Origin: Luteimonas suaedae
Lineage (GTDB): Bacteria > Pseudomonadota > Gammaproteobacteria > Xanthomonadales > Xanthomonadaceae
Length of the DNA: 64,000 nucleotides
Reading direction: 5' to 3'
Assembly (NCBI RefSeq): GCF_008312895.1
Contig: NZ_VSSP01000002.1
Span: 124,001 to 188,000 of the forward strand
Position numbers and translations under genes: made by a program
The notes under the pieces: generated by a model
What the model saw: the letters and a program-made list of their open reading frames with translations, nothing else
Told to the model about the DNA's origin: nothing
Databases searched by the model: none
Shown here: positions 44,004 through 53,489 of the stretch, piece after piece
Layout: the number at the start of each line of letters is the position of its first letter
How positions within the stretch are numbered: the first letter of the stretch is position 1

Positions 44004-45622
44004 AAGGATTTGCTGTCGCGGAGGCGGCGGATCCGCTCCGGCGGCTCGAAGGAGTCGCTGCGGGCGTCATGCCAGAAGGCCCGGAACACCGCGTGCTCCG
44101 GCGTGCCGTGGATCAGCTCCCCCGGCTCCAGGAAGCGATACAGCGCCGCCAGCGAGCGCACCTCGATCGCCGACACCCGGCGCAGGATGTGTTCGGGCCC
44201 CAGCTGCTGCGGATGGACCAGCCCCGCGGCGCCGATCAGATCGGCCAGCGCCTTGAGCGTGTTGTCGTGGAAGCGGCGCACGCGCAGGGCCTTGTCGGGC
44301 ACGTCGAGCGCCTTCCAGCGCGCCGGATCCTGCGTCGCCACGCCGGTCGGGCAGCGGTCGTTGTGGCAGCTCTGCGCCTGGATGCAGCCCACCGCGAACA
44401 TGAAGCCGCGCCCGGCATTGCACCAGTCGGCGCCCATCGCCATGGTGCGGGCGATGTCGAACGCGCTGATGATGCGACCGGCGGCGCCGAGCCGGATCCG
44501 CTCGCGCAGGCCCAGGCCGACCAGGGTGTTGTGCACCAGCATCAGCGCCTCGTGCATCGGCAGGCCGACGTGGTCGATGAACTCGGCAGGCGCCGCGCCG
44601 GTACCGCCTTCGGCGCCGTCGACCACGATGAAGTCCGGCAGCAACCCGCTCTCGTACATCGCCTTGGCGATGCCGAACCACTCCCACGGGTGCCCGATTG
44701 CCAGCTTGAAGCCGACCGGCTTGCCGCCCGACAGTTCGCGCAGCCGCTGCAGGAAATCCAGCAGGCCCTGCGGCGTCGAGAAGGCCGAATGCCGCGACGG
44801 CGATACGCAATCCAGCCCCACCGGCACGCCGCGCGCGGCGGCGATTTCGGCCGTGACCTTGGCACCCGGCAACAGCCCGCCCTTGCCGGGCTTGGCGCCC
44901 TGCGAGAGCTTGAGCTCGATCATCTTCACCTGCGGATCGATCGCGTTGGCGACGAAGCGCTCCTCGCTGAAGCGGCCCTCCGCGTCGCGGCAGCCGAAAT
45001 AGGCCGAGCCGATCTCCCACACCAGGTCGCCGCCATGCTCGCGGTGGTAGCGCGAAATCGAGCCCTCGCCGGTATCGTGGTGGAACCCGCCGGCCTTGGC
45101 GCCGGCGTTGAGCGCAAGGATCGCATTGGGGGAGAGCGAGCCGAAGCTCATCGCCGAGATGTTGAACACGCTCGCCGAATACGGCTGCGCGCTCTCGCTG
45201 CCGACGACGATGCGAAAATCGTGCGATGCGATCTCCACCGGCGCGATGGAGTGGTTGAGCCATTCGTAGTCGACCGCGTACACGCCCTGCTGGCTGCCGA
45301 ACGGGCGTACATCGCTGACCGACTTGGCGCGCTGGTACACCAGCGCGCGCTGCTGGCGCGAAAACGGCACCTCGGCGGTGTCGCCCTCGATGAAGTACTG
45401 CCGCATCTCCGGGCCGATCGACTCGAGCCCGTAGCGGAAATGCGCCAGCAGCGGATAGTTGCGCCGCAGGGTGCTGCGCCGCTGCAACAGGTCCCAGGTA
45501 CCGAGCGCGGCCAGCACGGCGAATACGGCGGCGGCCCAGCCCCACCCCGGCCAGCGCATCGCCAGCAGCAGCGACAGGGCGAGCAGCGCGAGGCTGACGC
45601 CGTAGGCGAGATAGCGGCTCAT
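44000..45622 (-). CDS. membrane-anchored FMN-binding glutamate synthase family protein
   Basis: 540 aa. Two N-terminal membrane segments (ALLALSLLLAMRW, AAAVFAVLAALG) are followed by a glutamate synthase central/FMN domain: FNISAMSFGSLSPNAI, KPGKGGLLPGAKV, SPSRHSAFS, VDGAEGGTGAAP and a Cys cluster C-x5-C-x4-C (CIQAQSCHNDRCPTG) fitting a [3Fe-4S] center. The glutaminase domain is absent, so it is not a full GOGAT; members of this family are poorly characterised. Its TAG stop is the TAG of the REPIN c GTAG head. Confidence 0.87.
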   Translation of the reverse strand: MSRYLAYGVSLALLALSLLLAMRWPGWGWAAAVFAVLAALGTWDLLQRRSTLRRNYPLLAHFRYGLESIGPEMRQYFIEGDTAEVPFSRQQRALVYQRAKSVSDVRPFGSQQGVYAVDYEWLNHSIAPVEIASHDFRIVVGSESAQPYSASVFNISAMSFGSLSPNAILALNAGAKAGGFHHDTGEGSISRYHREHGGDLVWEIGSAYFGCRDAEGRFSEERFVANAIDPQVKMIELKLSQGAKPGKGGLLPGAKVTAEIAAARGVPVGLDCVSPSRHSAFSTPQGLLDFLQRLRELSGGKPVGFKLAIGHPWEWFGIAKAMYESGLLPDFIVVDGAEGGTGAAPAEFIDHVGLPMHEALMLVHNTLVGLGLRERIRLGAAGRIISAFDIARTMAMGADWCNAGRGFMFAVGCIQAQSCHNDRCPTGVATQDPARWKALDVPDKALRVRRFHDNTLKALADLIGAAGLVHPQQLGPEHILRRVSAIEVRSLAALYRFLEPGELIHGTPEHAVFRAFWHDARSDSFEPPERIRRLRDSKSL

Positions 45623-45760
45623 GGCGAATCGGGTGCTGGATGGCTCATGGGTTGGAGTCTAGCGATTGTCGCGATCACATTCGCACCCGCGCCCGCCGGC
45701 ATGGTGTTTTGCTCGTCCTGGCGACGCGCTTTTCAACTCCCACAAAGATTCACCGGCGCA

Positions 45761-47038
45761 CTAGAGCCGATCCGTCACTACGCCACGCGGCCAGGCCGCC
45801 TTGATGTCGTAGATCACCGCGCCCGGCTTGCCCAGTGCGCGGATCGCATCGGCGGACATGTCGCGGAACTCGGCATGTGCCACCGCCAGCACCACCGCGT
45901 CGTAGGTGCCGGTCTCCGGCGCCGCCAGCGGTCGCAGGCCGCACGTGCGCTGCGCCTCGTCCGGGTCGGCCCAGGGGTCGTACACCTCGACCTGCGCACC
46001 GGCGGTCTGCAATCCCTCCACCACGTCCAGCACGCGGCTGTTGCGCAGGTCCGGGCAGTTTTCCTTGAACGTGAGCCCCAGCACCAGCACGCGCGCGCCG
46101 GCCACCGGTACGCCGCGTTCGCCGAGCAGTCCGGCCACGCGCAGCGCCACGTGCGCACCGACCCGATTGTTGATCGCCCGCGCGGCGAGGATCAGTTCCG
46201 GGTGGTAGCCGACCGACTCCGACTTGTGGGTGAGGTAATAAGGATCGACGCCGATGCAATGGCCGCCGACCAGGCCGGGACGGAACGGCAGGAAGTTCCA
46301 CTTGGTGCCCGCCGCCTCGAGTACGTCGAGGGTATCGATGCCGAGCCGGTCGAACATCATCGCCAGCTCGTTGATCAGGCCGATGTTGACGTCGCGCTGG
46401 ATGTTCTCGACCACCTTGGCGGCCTCGGCCACGCGGATCGACGGTGCGCGGTGGGTGCCGGCGGCGATGATGCCGGCGTACAGCGCGTCGACCGCCTCCG
46501 CCGTCTCCGGCGTGGAGCCGGAGGTGACCTTGGGAATGTCGGCCAGCCGCCGGTTGCGGTCGCCGGGATTGATGCGCTCGGGACTGTAGCCACAGAAGAA
46601 ATCGACGTTGAACTTCAATCCGGAGCCGCGCTCCAGGATCGGCACGCAGATTTCCTCGGTGGTGCCTGGATAGACGGTCGACTCGAAGATCACCAGGTCG
46701 CCGCGCGACACCAGCCCGGCCAGCAGTTCGCTCGCCTGCTGCAGCGGCCGCAGGTCTGGGCGCTGCAGCGCGTCGATCGGCGTCGGCACGGTGACGATAT
46801 GGACGTTGCGGTCGCGCAGGTCCTCCGGATCGGCGCTGTAGCGCAACCGCGTCGGTGCCGCCAGCTCCGCGGCGTCGAGCTCACGGGTGCGGTCGTGGCC
46901 GCCGCGCAGCTCGACCACACGCCCGGCATCGATGTCGAAACCGATCGTGTCGTGCCTGCCGCCGAACGCGACCGCCAGCGGCAGGCCGACATAACCCAGG
47001 CCGATGATGCCGATTCTCACATTGTCAGGATCGAGCAT
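45761..47038 (-). CDS. UDP-sugar dehydrogenase of the TviB/WbpA type
   Basis: 425 aa. NAD motif IGIIGLGYVGLPLAVAFG (about residues 8-25); ESTVYPGTTEE; GYSPERINPGD; the active-site region GGHCIGVDPYYLT with the catalytic Cys; C-terminal LGLTFKENCPDLRNSRV. It oxidises UDP-GlcNAc, UDP-GalNAc or a related UDP-sugar to the uronic acid for surface polysaccharide synthesis. It stands alone here, without glycosyltransferases around it. The ATG at 47038 has GAGG shortly upstream. Confidence 0.92.
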   Translation of the reverse strand: MLDPDNVRIGIIGLGYVGLPLAVAFGGRHDTIGFDIDAGRVVELRGGHDRTRELDAAELAAPTRLRYSADPEDLRDRNVHIVTVPTPIDALQRPDLRPLQQASELLAGLVSRGDLVIFESTVYPGTTEEICVPILERGSGLKFNVDFFCGYSPERINPGDRNRRLADIPKVTSGSTPETAEAVDALYAGIIAAGTHRAPSIRVAEAAKVVENIQRDVNIGLINELAMMFDRLGIDTLDVLEAAGTKWNFLPFRPGLVGGHCIGVDPYYLTHKSESVGYHPELILAARAINNRVGAHVALRVAGLLGERGVPVAGARVLVLGLTFKENCPDLRNSRVLDVVEGLQTAGAQVEVYDPWADPDEAQRTCGLRPLAAPETGTYDAVVLAVAHAEFRDMSADAIRALGKPGAVIYDIKAAWPRGVVTDRL

Positions 47039-47300
47039 GCTGGCCTCGGGTTCGTACCGCTTCGTACCGCGTGCGTCGTGCCGCGCGGTCGGAACGATCG
47101 GCAGCCGGAGCCGGGCATTCGACAACCTCCGATGGCCGAAGTCAAACCCGGTGGCGATCTGCGACGAGCGCCCGCGGTGCGCAGGCATGCAAGCGGACGC
47201 GGGCCGGGAGATTTCACGTCGGGTTCTGAGGACAGCCCATAAGGTCGGCGCTGCAGCCGCCCGACCGGCGGTCTGCAAGTGACACGCATCCGCCATCGCC

Positions 47301-48074
47301 ATGCCAGATCTCGACCTCAACCTGCTCACCGCCAACATCCACATGGGGTTCAGCGCCGGCCGGCGCCGTTTCGTCCTGCCCGAACTGCGGCAGGCGATCC
47401 GCACCGTGTCTGCGGACATCGTCTTCCTGCAGGAGGTCCAGGGCGCGCACGCCCACCACGCCAGGAAACATGCGCACTGGCCGGAGGTTCCGCACTACGA
47501 GTTCCTCGCCGACGAGCTCTGGCCACAGTTCGCCTACGGGCGCAACAGCGTGTATCCGCATGGCCATCACGGCAATGCGTTGCTGTCCAAGTTCCCGATC
47601 CTGAGCCACGTCAACCGCGACGTGTCGATCGCCGGCGCCGAAAGCCGCGGGCTGCTGCATTGCGTGCTCGACCTGCCCGGATCCGGGATCTCGATCCACG
47701 CGATCTGCGCCCATCTGGGGCTGCGCGACTCCCATCGCCGCGAGCAGCTGGACCTGCTGTGCGCCATGGTCTCGGCCGAGATCCCGGAGGATGCGCCGCT
47801 GATCGTCGCCGGCGACTTCAACGACTGGCGCCGCCGCGGCCATCCCCTGCTCGAGCGCTGCGGCCTGCGCGAGGCGCACCTGGAAACCCACGGCCGCCTC
47901 GCATGCACGTTTCCGGCGCGCTGGCCGCTGCTGCCGCTGGACCGGATCTACGTGCGCAATGTGCGCGTGCTCGAGGCCGCGGTGCTGTCGACGCCGCCCT
48001 GGTCGCACCTGTCCGACCATGCCACGCTCGCCGCCAGCGTCTGCCTGGAAGCACCGGAACCGCAATGGAACTGA
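47301..48074 (+). CDS. endonuclease/exonuclease/phosphatase family protein, YbhP-like
   Basis: 257 aa, no signal. EEP-fold motifs: LLTANIHMG, FLQEVQG (metal Glu), HLGLRDSHRREQ, VAGDFNDW (Asp and Asn) and the final SDHATL (catalytic Asp-His). It is the first of three genes matching the enterobacterial ybhP-clsB-ybhN set. The substrate is probably a phosphodiester or phospholipid-derived phosphate; not proven. Confidence 0.88.
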   Translation: MPDLDLNLLTANIHMGFSAGRRRFVLPELRQAIRTVSADIVFLQEVQGAHAHHARKHAHWPEVPHYEFLADELWPQFAYGRNSVYPHGHHGNALLSKFPILSHVNRDVSIAGAESRGLLHCVLDLPGSGISIHAICAHLGLRDSHRREQLDLLCAMVSAEIPEDAPLIVAGDFNDWRRRGHPLLERCGLREAHLETHGRLACTFPARWPLLPLDRIYVRNVRVLEAAVLSTPPWSHLSDHATLAASVCLEAPEPQWN

Positions 48075-48078
48075 CGCC

Positions 48079-49287
48079 ATGCGCATGACCGCGAGCGATC
48101 GGCTCTGGCGTCCGGGCAACCGCGTCGAACTCCTCGAGAACGGCGAGGCCTTCTTCCCGCGCGCGTTCGCGGCAATCGCGGAGGCCCGCCACGAGATCCT
48201 GCTCGAGACCTTCATCCTGTTCGAGGACAAGGTCGGCAACGAACTGCGCCGGCGCATCATCGATGCAAGCCGGCGCGGGGTGAGGGTCGAAATGACCGTC
48301 GACGGATATGGGTCGTACGACCTGTCGGAAGACTTTCTGTCGGGGCTGACGGCGGCAGGCGTGAAGTTCCGGATATTCGATCCGCGCCCGACCCTGTTCG
48401 GCATGCGCCTGAACGTCTTCCGCCGGCTGCACAGGAAACTGCTGGTCGTCGACGGCGAACGCGCCTTCGTCGGCGGCATCAACTACGGATGCGATCACCT
48501 GGAGGACGCCGGCCCGCTCTCCAAGCAGGACTACGCGCTCGAGGTCGAAGGCCCGGTCGTGGCCGATATCCGCAACTTCGTCTCCACGGCGATGCACGCC
48601 AACGACAATGGCCACTCGTGGAGCCATCCCGAAGTCGAACTCACGGCGGCCATGCCGGGAGACGCCCGGGCGCTGTTCCTGGTGCGCGACAACGGTCGCC
48701 ACTCCACCGCAATCGAGCACGAATACCGCGCGGCGATCCGTGCGGCGCGGCGCGAGATCGTCATCGCCAACGCGTATTTCTTTCCCGGCTACGGATTCAT
48801 GCGCGCGTTGGTGGATGCCGCCCGGCGCGGCGTCAAGGTATCGCTGATCGGCCAGGGCGAGCCGGACATGCCGTTCGCGCAGCTGGCCGCACGCATGCTG
48901 TATCCCGACCTGGTCGCCGCCGGCGTCACCATCTACGAATATTGCCGGCGGCCGTTCCACGGCAAGGTCGCACTGATCGACGACGACTGGAGCACCATCG
49001 GTTCCAGCAATCTCGACCCGCTGAGCCTGTCGTTCAACCTGGAGGCAAACGTCTTCATTCGCGACCGGGCGTTCAACCAGCAGCTGCGCCGGAAGCTCGA
49101 CGGACTGCGGCAGCGCGACTGCCGTCGGATCGAGGCGCGGGCGCTGCCCAGGCGCAGCTTCTGGCGCACGTTGGTCGCGCCGATCTTCTACCACGCGCAA
49201 CGGCGGTTCCCGACCTGGGCGGGCCTGCTGCCGGCGCACACGCCCAAGGTCGTGCTGGTCGCGACCGATGAGAAGCAAGACCCGTGA
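48079..49287 (+). CDS. clsB: cardiolipin synthase B-type phospholipase D family protein
   Basis: 402 aa. Two HKD motifs: HRKLLVVDGERAFVGGINYG at about residues 117-136 and HGKVALIDDDWSTIGSSNLD near residues 294-313. No N-terminal membrane helix, as in ClsB (YbhO). It would make cardiolipin or transfer phosphatidyl groups at the inner membrane. It follows the EEP gene by 4 bp and overlaps the next gene (GTGA). Confidence 0.92.
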   Translation: MRMTASDRLWRPGNRVELLENGEAFFPRAFAAIAEARHEILLETFILFEDKVGNELRRRIIDASRRGVRVEMTVDGYGSYDLSEDFLSGLTAAGVKFRIFDPRPTLFGMRLNVFRRLHRKLLVVDGERAFVGGINYGCDHLEDAGPLSKQDYALEVEGPVVADIRNFVSTAMHANDNGHSWSHPEVELTAAMPGDARALFLVRDNGRHSTAIEHEYRAAIRAARREIVIANAYFFPGYGFMRALVDAARRGVKVSLIGQGEPDMPFAQLAARMLYPDLVAAGVTIYEYCRRPFHGKVALIDDDWSTIGSSNLDPLSLSFNLEANVFIRDRAFNQQLRRKLDGLRQRDCRRIEARALPRRSFWRTLVAPIFYHAQRRFPTWAGLLPAHTPKVVLVATDEKQDP

Positions 49288-50249
49288 GCCAGGCCGATAC
49301 GAAGCCGCGCGGAGTGCTCCGCCGCCGTCTGGCCAAGGCCTTCACGTTCGTATTGCTCGCAGTGGTCGCCGTGGCGTTGTTCCGCTATGCCGGTTCGGTC
49401 GACTGGCCGAGCGTGGGCGAGGCGCTGAAAGGTTATCCGGCCACGCAGCTGTGGTTGGCCGCGGGGCTGGCCGTCGCGAGCTACCTGCTGTATTGCGGCT
49501 ACGATCTCGCGGCGCGCCGCTATGCCGGGCACGCGTTGTCCACGCCGCGTGTGCTGACGGCGGCGTTCGTCAGCTATGCGTTCAATCTCAATCTCGGCGC
49601 GCTCATCGGCGGTGTCGGCTTCCGCTTCCGCATGTACCTGCGCGCGGGGATCGGTGCCGGCGTCATCACCCGCATCGTCGCCTTCAGCATCGTCGCCAAC
49701 TGGCTCGGCTATGTCGCGCTCGCCGGACTGCTGCTGGTGTTGGCTCCGGAACCACTGGCGGGCGTCGCGAGCCTGCGCGCGTGGTACCTGAGCGCCGCGG
49801 GCGTCGCGGCACTGGCACTGGTCGTGGCCTATCTGCTGGCCTGCGCAGGGCTGCGCGGACGGGTCCTGCGCATCCGCGGACACGAGTACCGGTTGCCATC
49901 GCCTACGCTGGCCCTGCTGCAGCTGGCGCTGTCGTCGCTCAACTGGCTGACGATCGCCACGATCCTGTTCGTGCTGCTCGGCCGCGAAATAGCCTATCCC
50001 GTGGTACTGGGCGCGTTGCTGGCGGGCGCGGTGTTCGCCGCACTCGTCCACATTCCCGCCGGTCTGGGCGCGCTGGAAGCAGCGTTCTTCACCCTGCTCG
50101 GCAACCACGCCGAACAACCGCAGCTGATCGCGGCGCTGCTGGTCTACCGTGCGATCTACTACATTGCGCCGCTGCTGCTGGCGATCCTGACCTATCTGGG
50201 CCTGGAAACCCGGGGCCTGCAGCGCGGCGGCCGCTCCGGCGGGGACTGA
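49284..50249 (+). CDS. ybhN: YbhN/UPF0104-type (LPG synthase TM-like) membrane protein
   Basis: 321 aa with about seven to eight membrane helices. Family patterns: YAFNLNLGALIGGVGFRFRMY near residues 97-117 and FAALVHIPAGLGALEAAFF near the end, as in the flippase-like domain of MprF/lysylphosphatidylglycerol synthases. The GTG start at 49284 overlaps the clsB stop. The constant link to cardiolipin synthase suggests a role in lipid movement, but the function is not established. Confidence 0.88.
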   Translation: MSQADTKPRGVLRRRLAKAFTFVLLAVVAVALFRYAGSVDWPSVGEALKGYPATQLWLAAGLAVASYLLYCGYDLAARRYAGHALSTPRVLTAAFVSYAFNLNLGALIGGVGFRFRMYLRAGIGAGVITRIVAFSIVANWLGYVALAGLLLVLAPEPLAGVASLRAWYLSAAGVAALALVVAYLLACAGLRGRVLRIRGHEYRLPSPTLALLQLALSSLNWLTIATILFVLLGREIAYPVVLGALLAGAVFAALVHIPAGLGALEAAFFTLLGNHAEQPQLIAALLVYRAIYYIAPLLLAILTYLGLETRGLQRGGRSGGD

Positions 50250-50598
50250 CTTCGAGACGAACTTCGAGACGAAGGCTGCGTTGACCGTGCTCTCACACCC
50301 GATGCGCTACTTTTCACCCTGCCGGGGATTAGCCGACGGGCTGAGGTCCGAAGGCGAAGCTCCGGTAGAAGGCTCAGTCGCCGGGTGTTTCATCCCCGGC
50401 ACTGGGCCTTCTCATTTGCCGGGCGTCCACGGGACCGCGACTGGGAACTGCCCAGGAGCAACGACGGGCTGCGCCGCTTGTTCTGCAGCGTCCGTGAGTG
50501 AGTGAACCTGTTTTGCGAGTGGCTCGCAGCCCTGCGGCTGCTCGCATCGCCTTGACACCCCGTTCACTAGGATCGCCACGTTAACCGGGGAGAACGCG
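50250..50598. other. intergenic region with a long hairpin
   Basis: 349 bp between the ybhN-like gene and the SDR gene. It holds the hairpin at 50367-50412 and, near 50557, TTCACTAGGAT-like AT content that could be part of the SDR promoter. No coding frame with family resemblance was found. Confidence 0.45.
50367..50412 (+). ncRNA. strong two-part hairpin, possible structured RNA or terminator
   Basis: AGAAGGCTCAGT (50367-50378) pairs with ACTGGGCCTTCT (50401-50412) over 12 bp with one G-U; inside, CCGGG pairs with CCCGG around a 9-base loop. There is no U-tract, so a plain rho-independent terminator is less likely. It may be part of a small RNA, of the SDR leader, or of the operon's 3' end. 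Confidence 0.4.
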
Positions 50599-51396
50599 AT
50601 GCGGCTCCGAGACAAGGTGGCGCTGATCACCGGCGCCGGGCAAGGGATCGGCCGCGGGATCGCGGAGCGCTTCGCGCAGGAAGGCGCGAAGGTGATCGTG
50701 GCCGACCTGCACGACGATGCCGATTCGCAACGGACGCTGGCGCTGGTGCACGATGCCGGCAGCGAGGGCTGCGTGCTCGCCGCCGACGTCGCCCGCGTCG
50801 ATGCGGTGCGGGCGATGGTGGCCGAGGGCGCGCGCCGGATGGGCCGCATCGACATCCTGGTCAACAATGCCGGCGTCGAGCACCGCGCGACGTTCAGCGA
50901 AGTCACCGAGGCCGACTACGACCGCGTGCTGGACATCAACCTCAAGGGTGCGTTCTTCGCCGCGCAGGCCTTCGTGCGGCACCTGGGCGACAGCGGCCGC
51001 GGCGGCCGCATCATCAACATCAGCTCGGTGCACGAGCAGCTGCCGTTCCCCAACTTCACCAGCTACAGCGCCAGTAAGGGCGGAATCAAGATGCTGATGC
51101 GCAACCTGGCGGTGGAACTGGCGCCGCTGGGCATCACCGTCAACAACGTGGCGCCCGGCGCGATCCGCACGCCGATCAACGCACCCCTGCTCGACGATCC
51201 GGAACTGCTGGAACCGCTGCTGGCCAATATTCCGCTCAAGCGGCTCGGAACCCCGCGCGACGTCGCCGGCGCGGTGGCGTTCCTGGCCTCGGCCGACGCC
51301 GACTACATCACCGGCAGCACCGTCTACGTCGATGGCGGGCTGCTGTGGGACTACACCGAAAAGCGCGTCCGGAGCGATGAGCAGCAAACCGACTGA
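50599..51396 (+). CDS. SDR family oxidoreductase (glucose 1-dehydrogenase-like)
   Basis: 265 aa. Classical [15 protein letters not shown] (NAD(P) site), NNAGVE, the catalytic Ser in [15 protein letters not shown] (Tyr and Lys), and [10 protein letters not shown] near the end. [19 protein letters not shown] with the active site and [21 protein letters not shown] resemble glucose 1-dehydrogenases. The trehalase gene begins 20 bp before its stop, so trehalose split into glucose could be fed into direct glucose oxidation; this is inference. Confidence 0.87.
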   Translation: MRLRDKVALITGAGQGIGRGIAERFAQEGAKVIVADLHDDADSQRTLALVHDAGSEGCVLAADVARVDAVRAMVAEGARRMGRIDILVNNAGVEHRATFSEVTEADYDRVLDINLKGAFFAAQAFVRHLGDSGRGGRIINISSVHEQLPFPNFTSYSASKGGIKMLMRNLAVELAPLGITVNNVAPGAIRTPINAPLLDDPELLEPLLANIPLKRLGTPRDVAGAVAFLASADADYITGSTVYVDGGLLWDYTEKRVRSDEQQTD

Positions 51397-52981
51397 GTCG
51401 CGCGACATCGAGCGCAACGCCGCCAAGGTGGCGACGGTCGCGCAGCCCGACACCCTGACGCCCGCGGACCGGTACCAGGAACTGTTCGTCGCGGTGCAGT
51501 CCGGGCGGGTGTTCCCCGACAGCAAGATCTTCGTCGACTGCGCGCCGCTGCAGGATCCGGAAGACATCCTCGACGCCTACCGCGCGCGGAAATCGGCGCC
51601 CGGTTTCGACCTCGCCGCGTTCGTGCACGCGCATTTCCGGCCCGAGCACCCGCCCACCAGCCGCTATGTCTCCGATCCGGAACGCACGCTGGCCGAGCAC
51701 ATCGACTACCTGTGGGACGTGCTGACCCGACAGCCGCGGGAGCACCCGGTGCGTTCCTCGCTGCTGCCGCTGCCCAATCCGTACGTGGTGCCGGGCGGGC
51801 GCTTCGGCGAGATGTACTACTGGGACTCCTATTTCGCCATGCTCGGCCTGGCCGGCAGCGGCCGGCTCGACCTGATGCGCTCGATGGCCGACAACTTCGC
51901 CTACCTGATCGACACCTACGGCCACGTGCCTAACGGCAACCGCAGCTACTACCTGAGCCGCTCGCAGCCGCCGGTGTTCGCGCTGATGACCGAACTGTTC
52001 GAGGCGCACGGCATCTGCCAGGCCTTGCGCTACCTGCCGCGGCTGCGCAAGGAGTACGCGTTCTGGATGCAGGGTGCCGACGAACTGCGCCGCAACGAGA
52101 TGCACCGCCACTGCGTGCGCATGGACGACGGCGCCCTGCTCAACCGCTACTGGGACGACCGCGACACCCCGCGCGAGGAGTCGTATCGGGAGGACGTCGG
52201 CACCGCCGCGCAGGGCCGGCGCCCGGTGCACGAGGTCTATCGCGAACTGCGCGCCGGCGCCGCTTCGGGCTGGGATTTCAGCTCGCGCTGGTGCGACGAC
52301 GACGGTGGGCTGCCCACCATCCGCACCACCTCGATCCTGCCGGTGGACCTCAACAGCTTCCTGCACAAGCTGGAAGCGCAGATCTCACAGCTCGCGGCAG
52401 CCAGCGGCGACGACGCGTCGGCCATCGAATTCAGCCGCCGTGCCTATGCGCGCCGCCAGGCGATCGACCGCTGGTTGTGGAGCGAAGCCGCCGGCGCCTA
52501 TCTCGACTACGACTGCCGGCACGGCTGCCAGCGCGAACGCCTGTTCGCGTCCACGGCAACGCCGCTGTTCGTGGGCATTGCCAGCCGGTCGCAGGCGCAG
52601 CGCGTGGCCGAAGCCGTTCGCTCGCGATTGCTGGAGGACGGCGGGGTCGGGACCAGCGAACGTGTGAGCGGCGAGCAATGGGACCAGCCCAACGGCTGGG
52701 CGCCGCTGCAATGGATGACGATCTGCGGCCTGGCCGATTCCGGCGAAGGCCTGCTGTCGCGCGAGATCCGCCGGCGCTGGCTGACCACCGTGTCCAGCCA
52801 CTTCCGACGCGAGCGCAAGCTCGTCGAGAAGTACGCGCTGCAACTGCCGCCCGAAGGCGCGCACGGCGGCGGCGGCGGCGAATACCCGCTGCAGGACGGG
52901 TTCGGCTGGACCAACGGCGTGACGGGGCGGCTGCTGCGCGACGGCGCCCATCCCGAGGTGGCTAGCCTGGGCACAGAGTAA
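51377..52981 (+). CDS. treF: cytoplasmic trehalase (GH37)
   Basis: 534 aa without a signal peptide, so cytoplasmic (TreF rather than TreA). Both trehalase signatures are seen: [15 protein letters not shown] at about residues 141-155 and [13 protein letters not shown] near 435; [19 protein letters not shown] near the C-terminus is typical. Hydrolyses alpha,alpha-trehalose to two glucose. The ATG at 51377 has GGAG just upstream and overlaps the SDR by 20 bp in another frame. Confidence 0.93.
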   Translation: MSSKPTESRDIERNAAKVATVAQPDTLTPADRYQELFVAVQSGRVFPDSKIFVDCAPLQDPEDILDAYRARKSAPGFDLAAFVHAHFRPEHPPTSRYVSDPERTLAEHIDYLWDVLTRQPREHPVRSSLLPLPNPYVVPGGRFGEMYYWDSYFAMLGLAGSGRLDLMRSMADNFAYLIDTYGHVPNGNRSYYLSRSQPPVFALMTELFEAHGICQALRYLPRLRKEYAFWMQGADELRRNEMHRHCVRMDDGALLNRYWDDRDTPREESYREDVGTAAQGRRPVHEVYRELRAGAASGWDFSSRWCDDDGGLPTIRTTSILPVDLNSFLHKLEAQISQLAAASGDDASAIEFSRRAYARRQAIDRWLWSEAAGAYLDYDCRHGCQRERLFASTATPLFVGIASRSQAQRVAEAVRSRLLEDGGVGTSERVSGEQWDQPNGWAPLQWMTICGLADSGEGLLSREIRRRWLTTVSSHFRRERKLVEKYALQLPPEGAHGGGGGEYPLQDGFGWTNGVTGRLLRDGAHPEVASLGTE

Positions 52982-52985
52982 GTAT

Positions 52986-53005
52986 CCCCCGGCAAAGCCG
53001 GGAGG
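52986..53005 (+). terminator. stem-loop after trehalase
   Basis: CCCGGC-AAA-GCCGGG flanked by further C/G, five bases after the TAA stop. No U-tract. Confidence 0.5.
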
Positions 53006-53133
53006 CTCGAGGAGCCCTCAAGGGAGCCAATCAAAGCGGGTGCGAGGCCGCATGTGAAAAGGGGCCTTGAACAAGCTACCGATCGGGCGCAATCTCGGCG
53101 CGCCGGCGACCGCCGGCATTTCAGAGTAGAGAG

Positions 53134-53277
53134 ATGGCCAAGAACGAGAAGACCGGCAAGAAAGCCGCGACGTCGGCCTCGAAGGTGCTCCGCGGTACAG
53201 GCACGCCGACCGATGCAAAGCGGGCCGCAGCATCGGCGATGTCGCAGGCGCCCGACAGAAAAAAGGGCAAGCGCTGA
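53134..53277 (+). CDS. small basic conserved protein (MAKNEKTGKKAA type)
   Basis: 47 aa, about one third Lys/Arg/Ala: AKNEKTGKKAATSASKVLRG at the start and DRKKGKR at the end. Similar tiny proteins with MAK..KTGKKA..ASK.LR occur across many bacteria with no known function, often in accessory DNA. GTAGAGAG precedes the ATG. Cytoplasmic, possibly nucleic acid-binding by charge. Confidence 0.65.
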   Translation: MAKNEKTGKKAATSASKVLRGTGTPTDAKRAAASAMSQAPDRKKGKR

Positions 53278-53312
53278 ATGATTGTTTGGCGAGTATTGAT
53301 GTAAGACTTTGG

Positions 53313-53340
53313 CTTTGCAGGCCGATCGAGGCCTGCAAAG
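53313..53340 (+). terminator. perfect 11-bp stem-loop after the small basic protein
   Basis: CTTTGCAGGCC-GATCGA-GGCCTGCAAAG, 35 bp after the stop. No U-run follows, but position and stem strength suggest a 3' end signal. Confidence 0.5.
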
Positions 53341-53385
53341 TCGTATACGCCAGATCGGATCGTATGAGGGCACTACCTTGACATG

Positions 53386-53411
53386 GTAGGTGGCGGGTAC
53401 CCGTAGGTGGC
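53386..53411. repeat. GTAGGTGGC direct repeats flanking a CGGGTACCCG palindrome
   Basis: Two copies of GTAGGTGGC with a 17-bp period (53386-53394 and 53403-53411), and CGGGTACCCG between them. About 80 bp upstream of the lipoprotein; possible regulator binding site. Confidence 0.4.
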
Positions 53412-53489
53412 CTCGAGTATCACTGTCCGGCGTATTGAAGGCGCGGGAGAATTTGACGAGGCCGGCCTGATCCGACAACAGGGGGAGAT

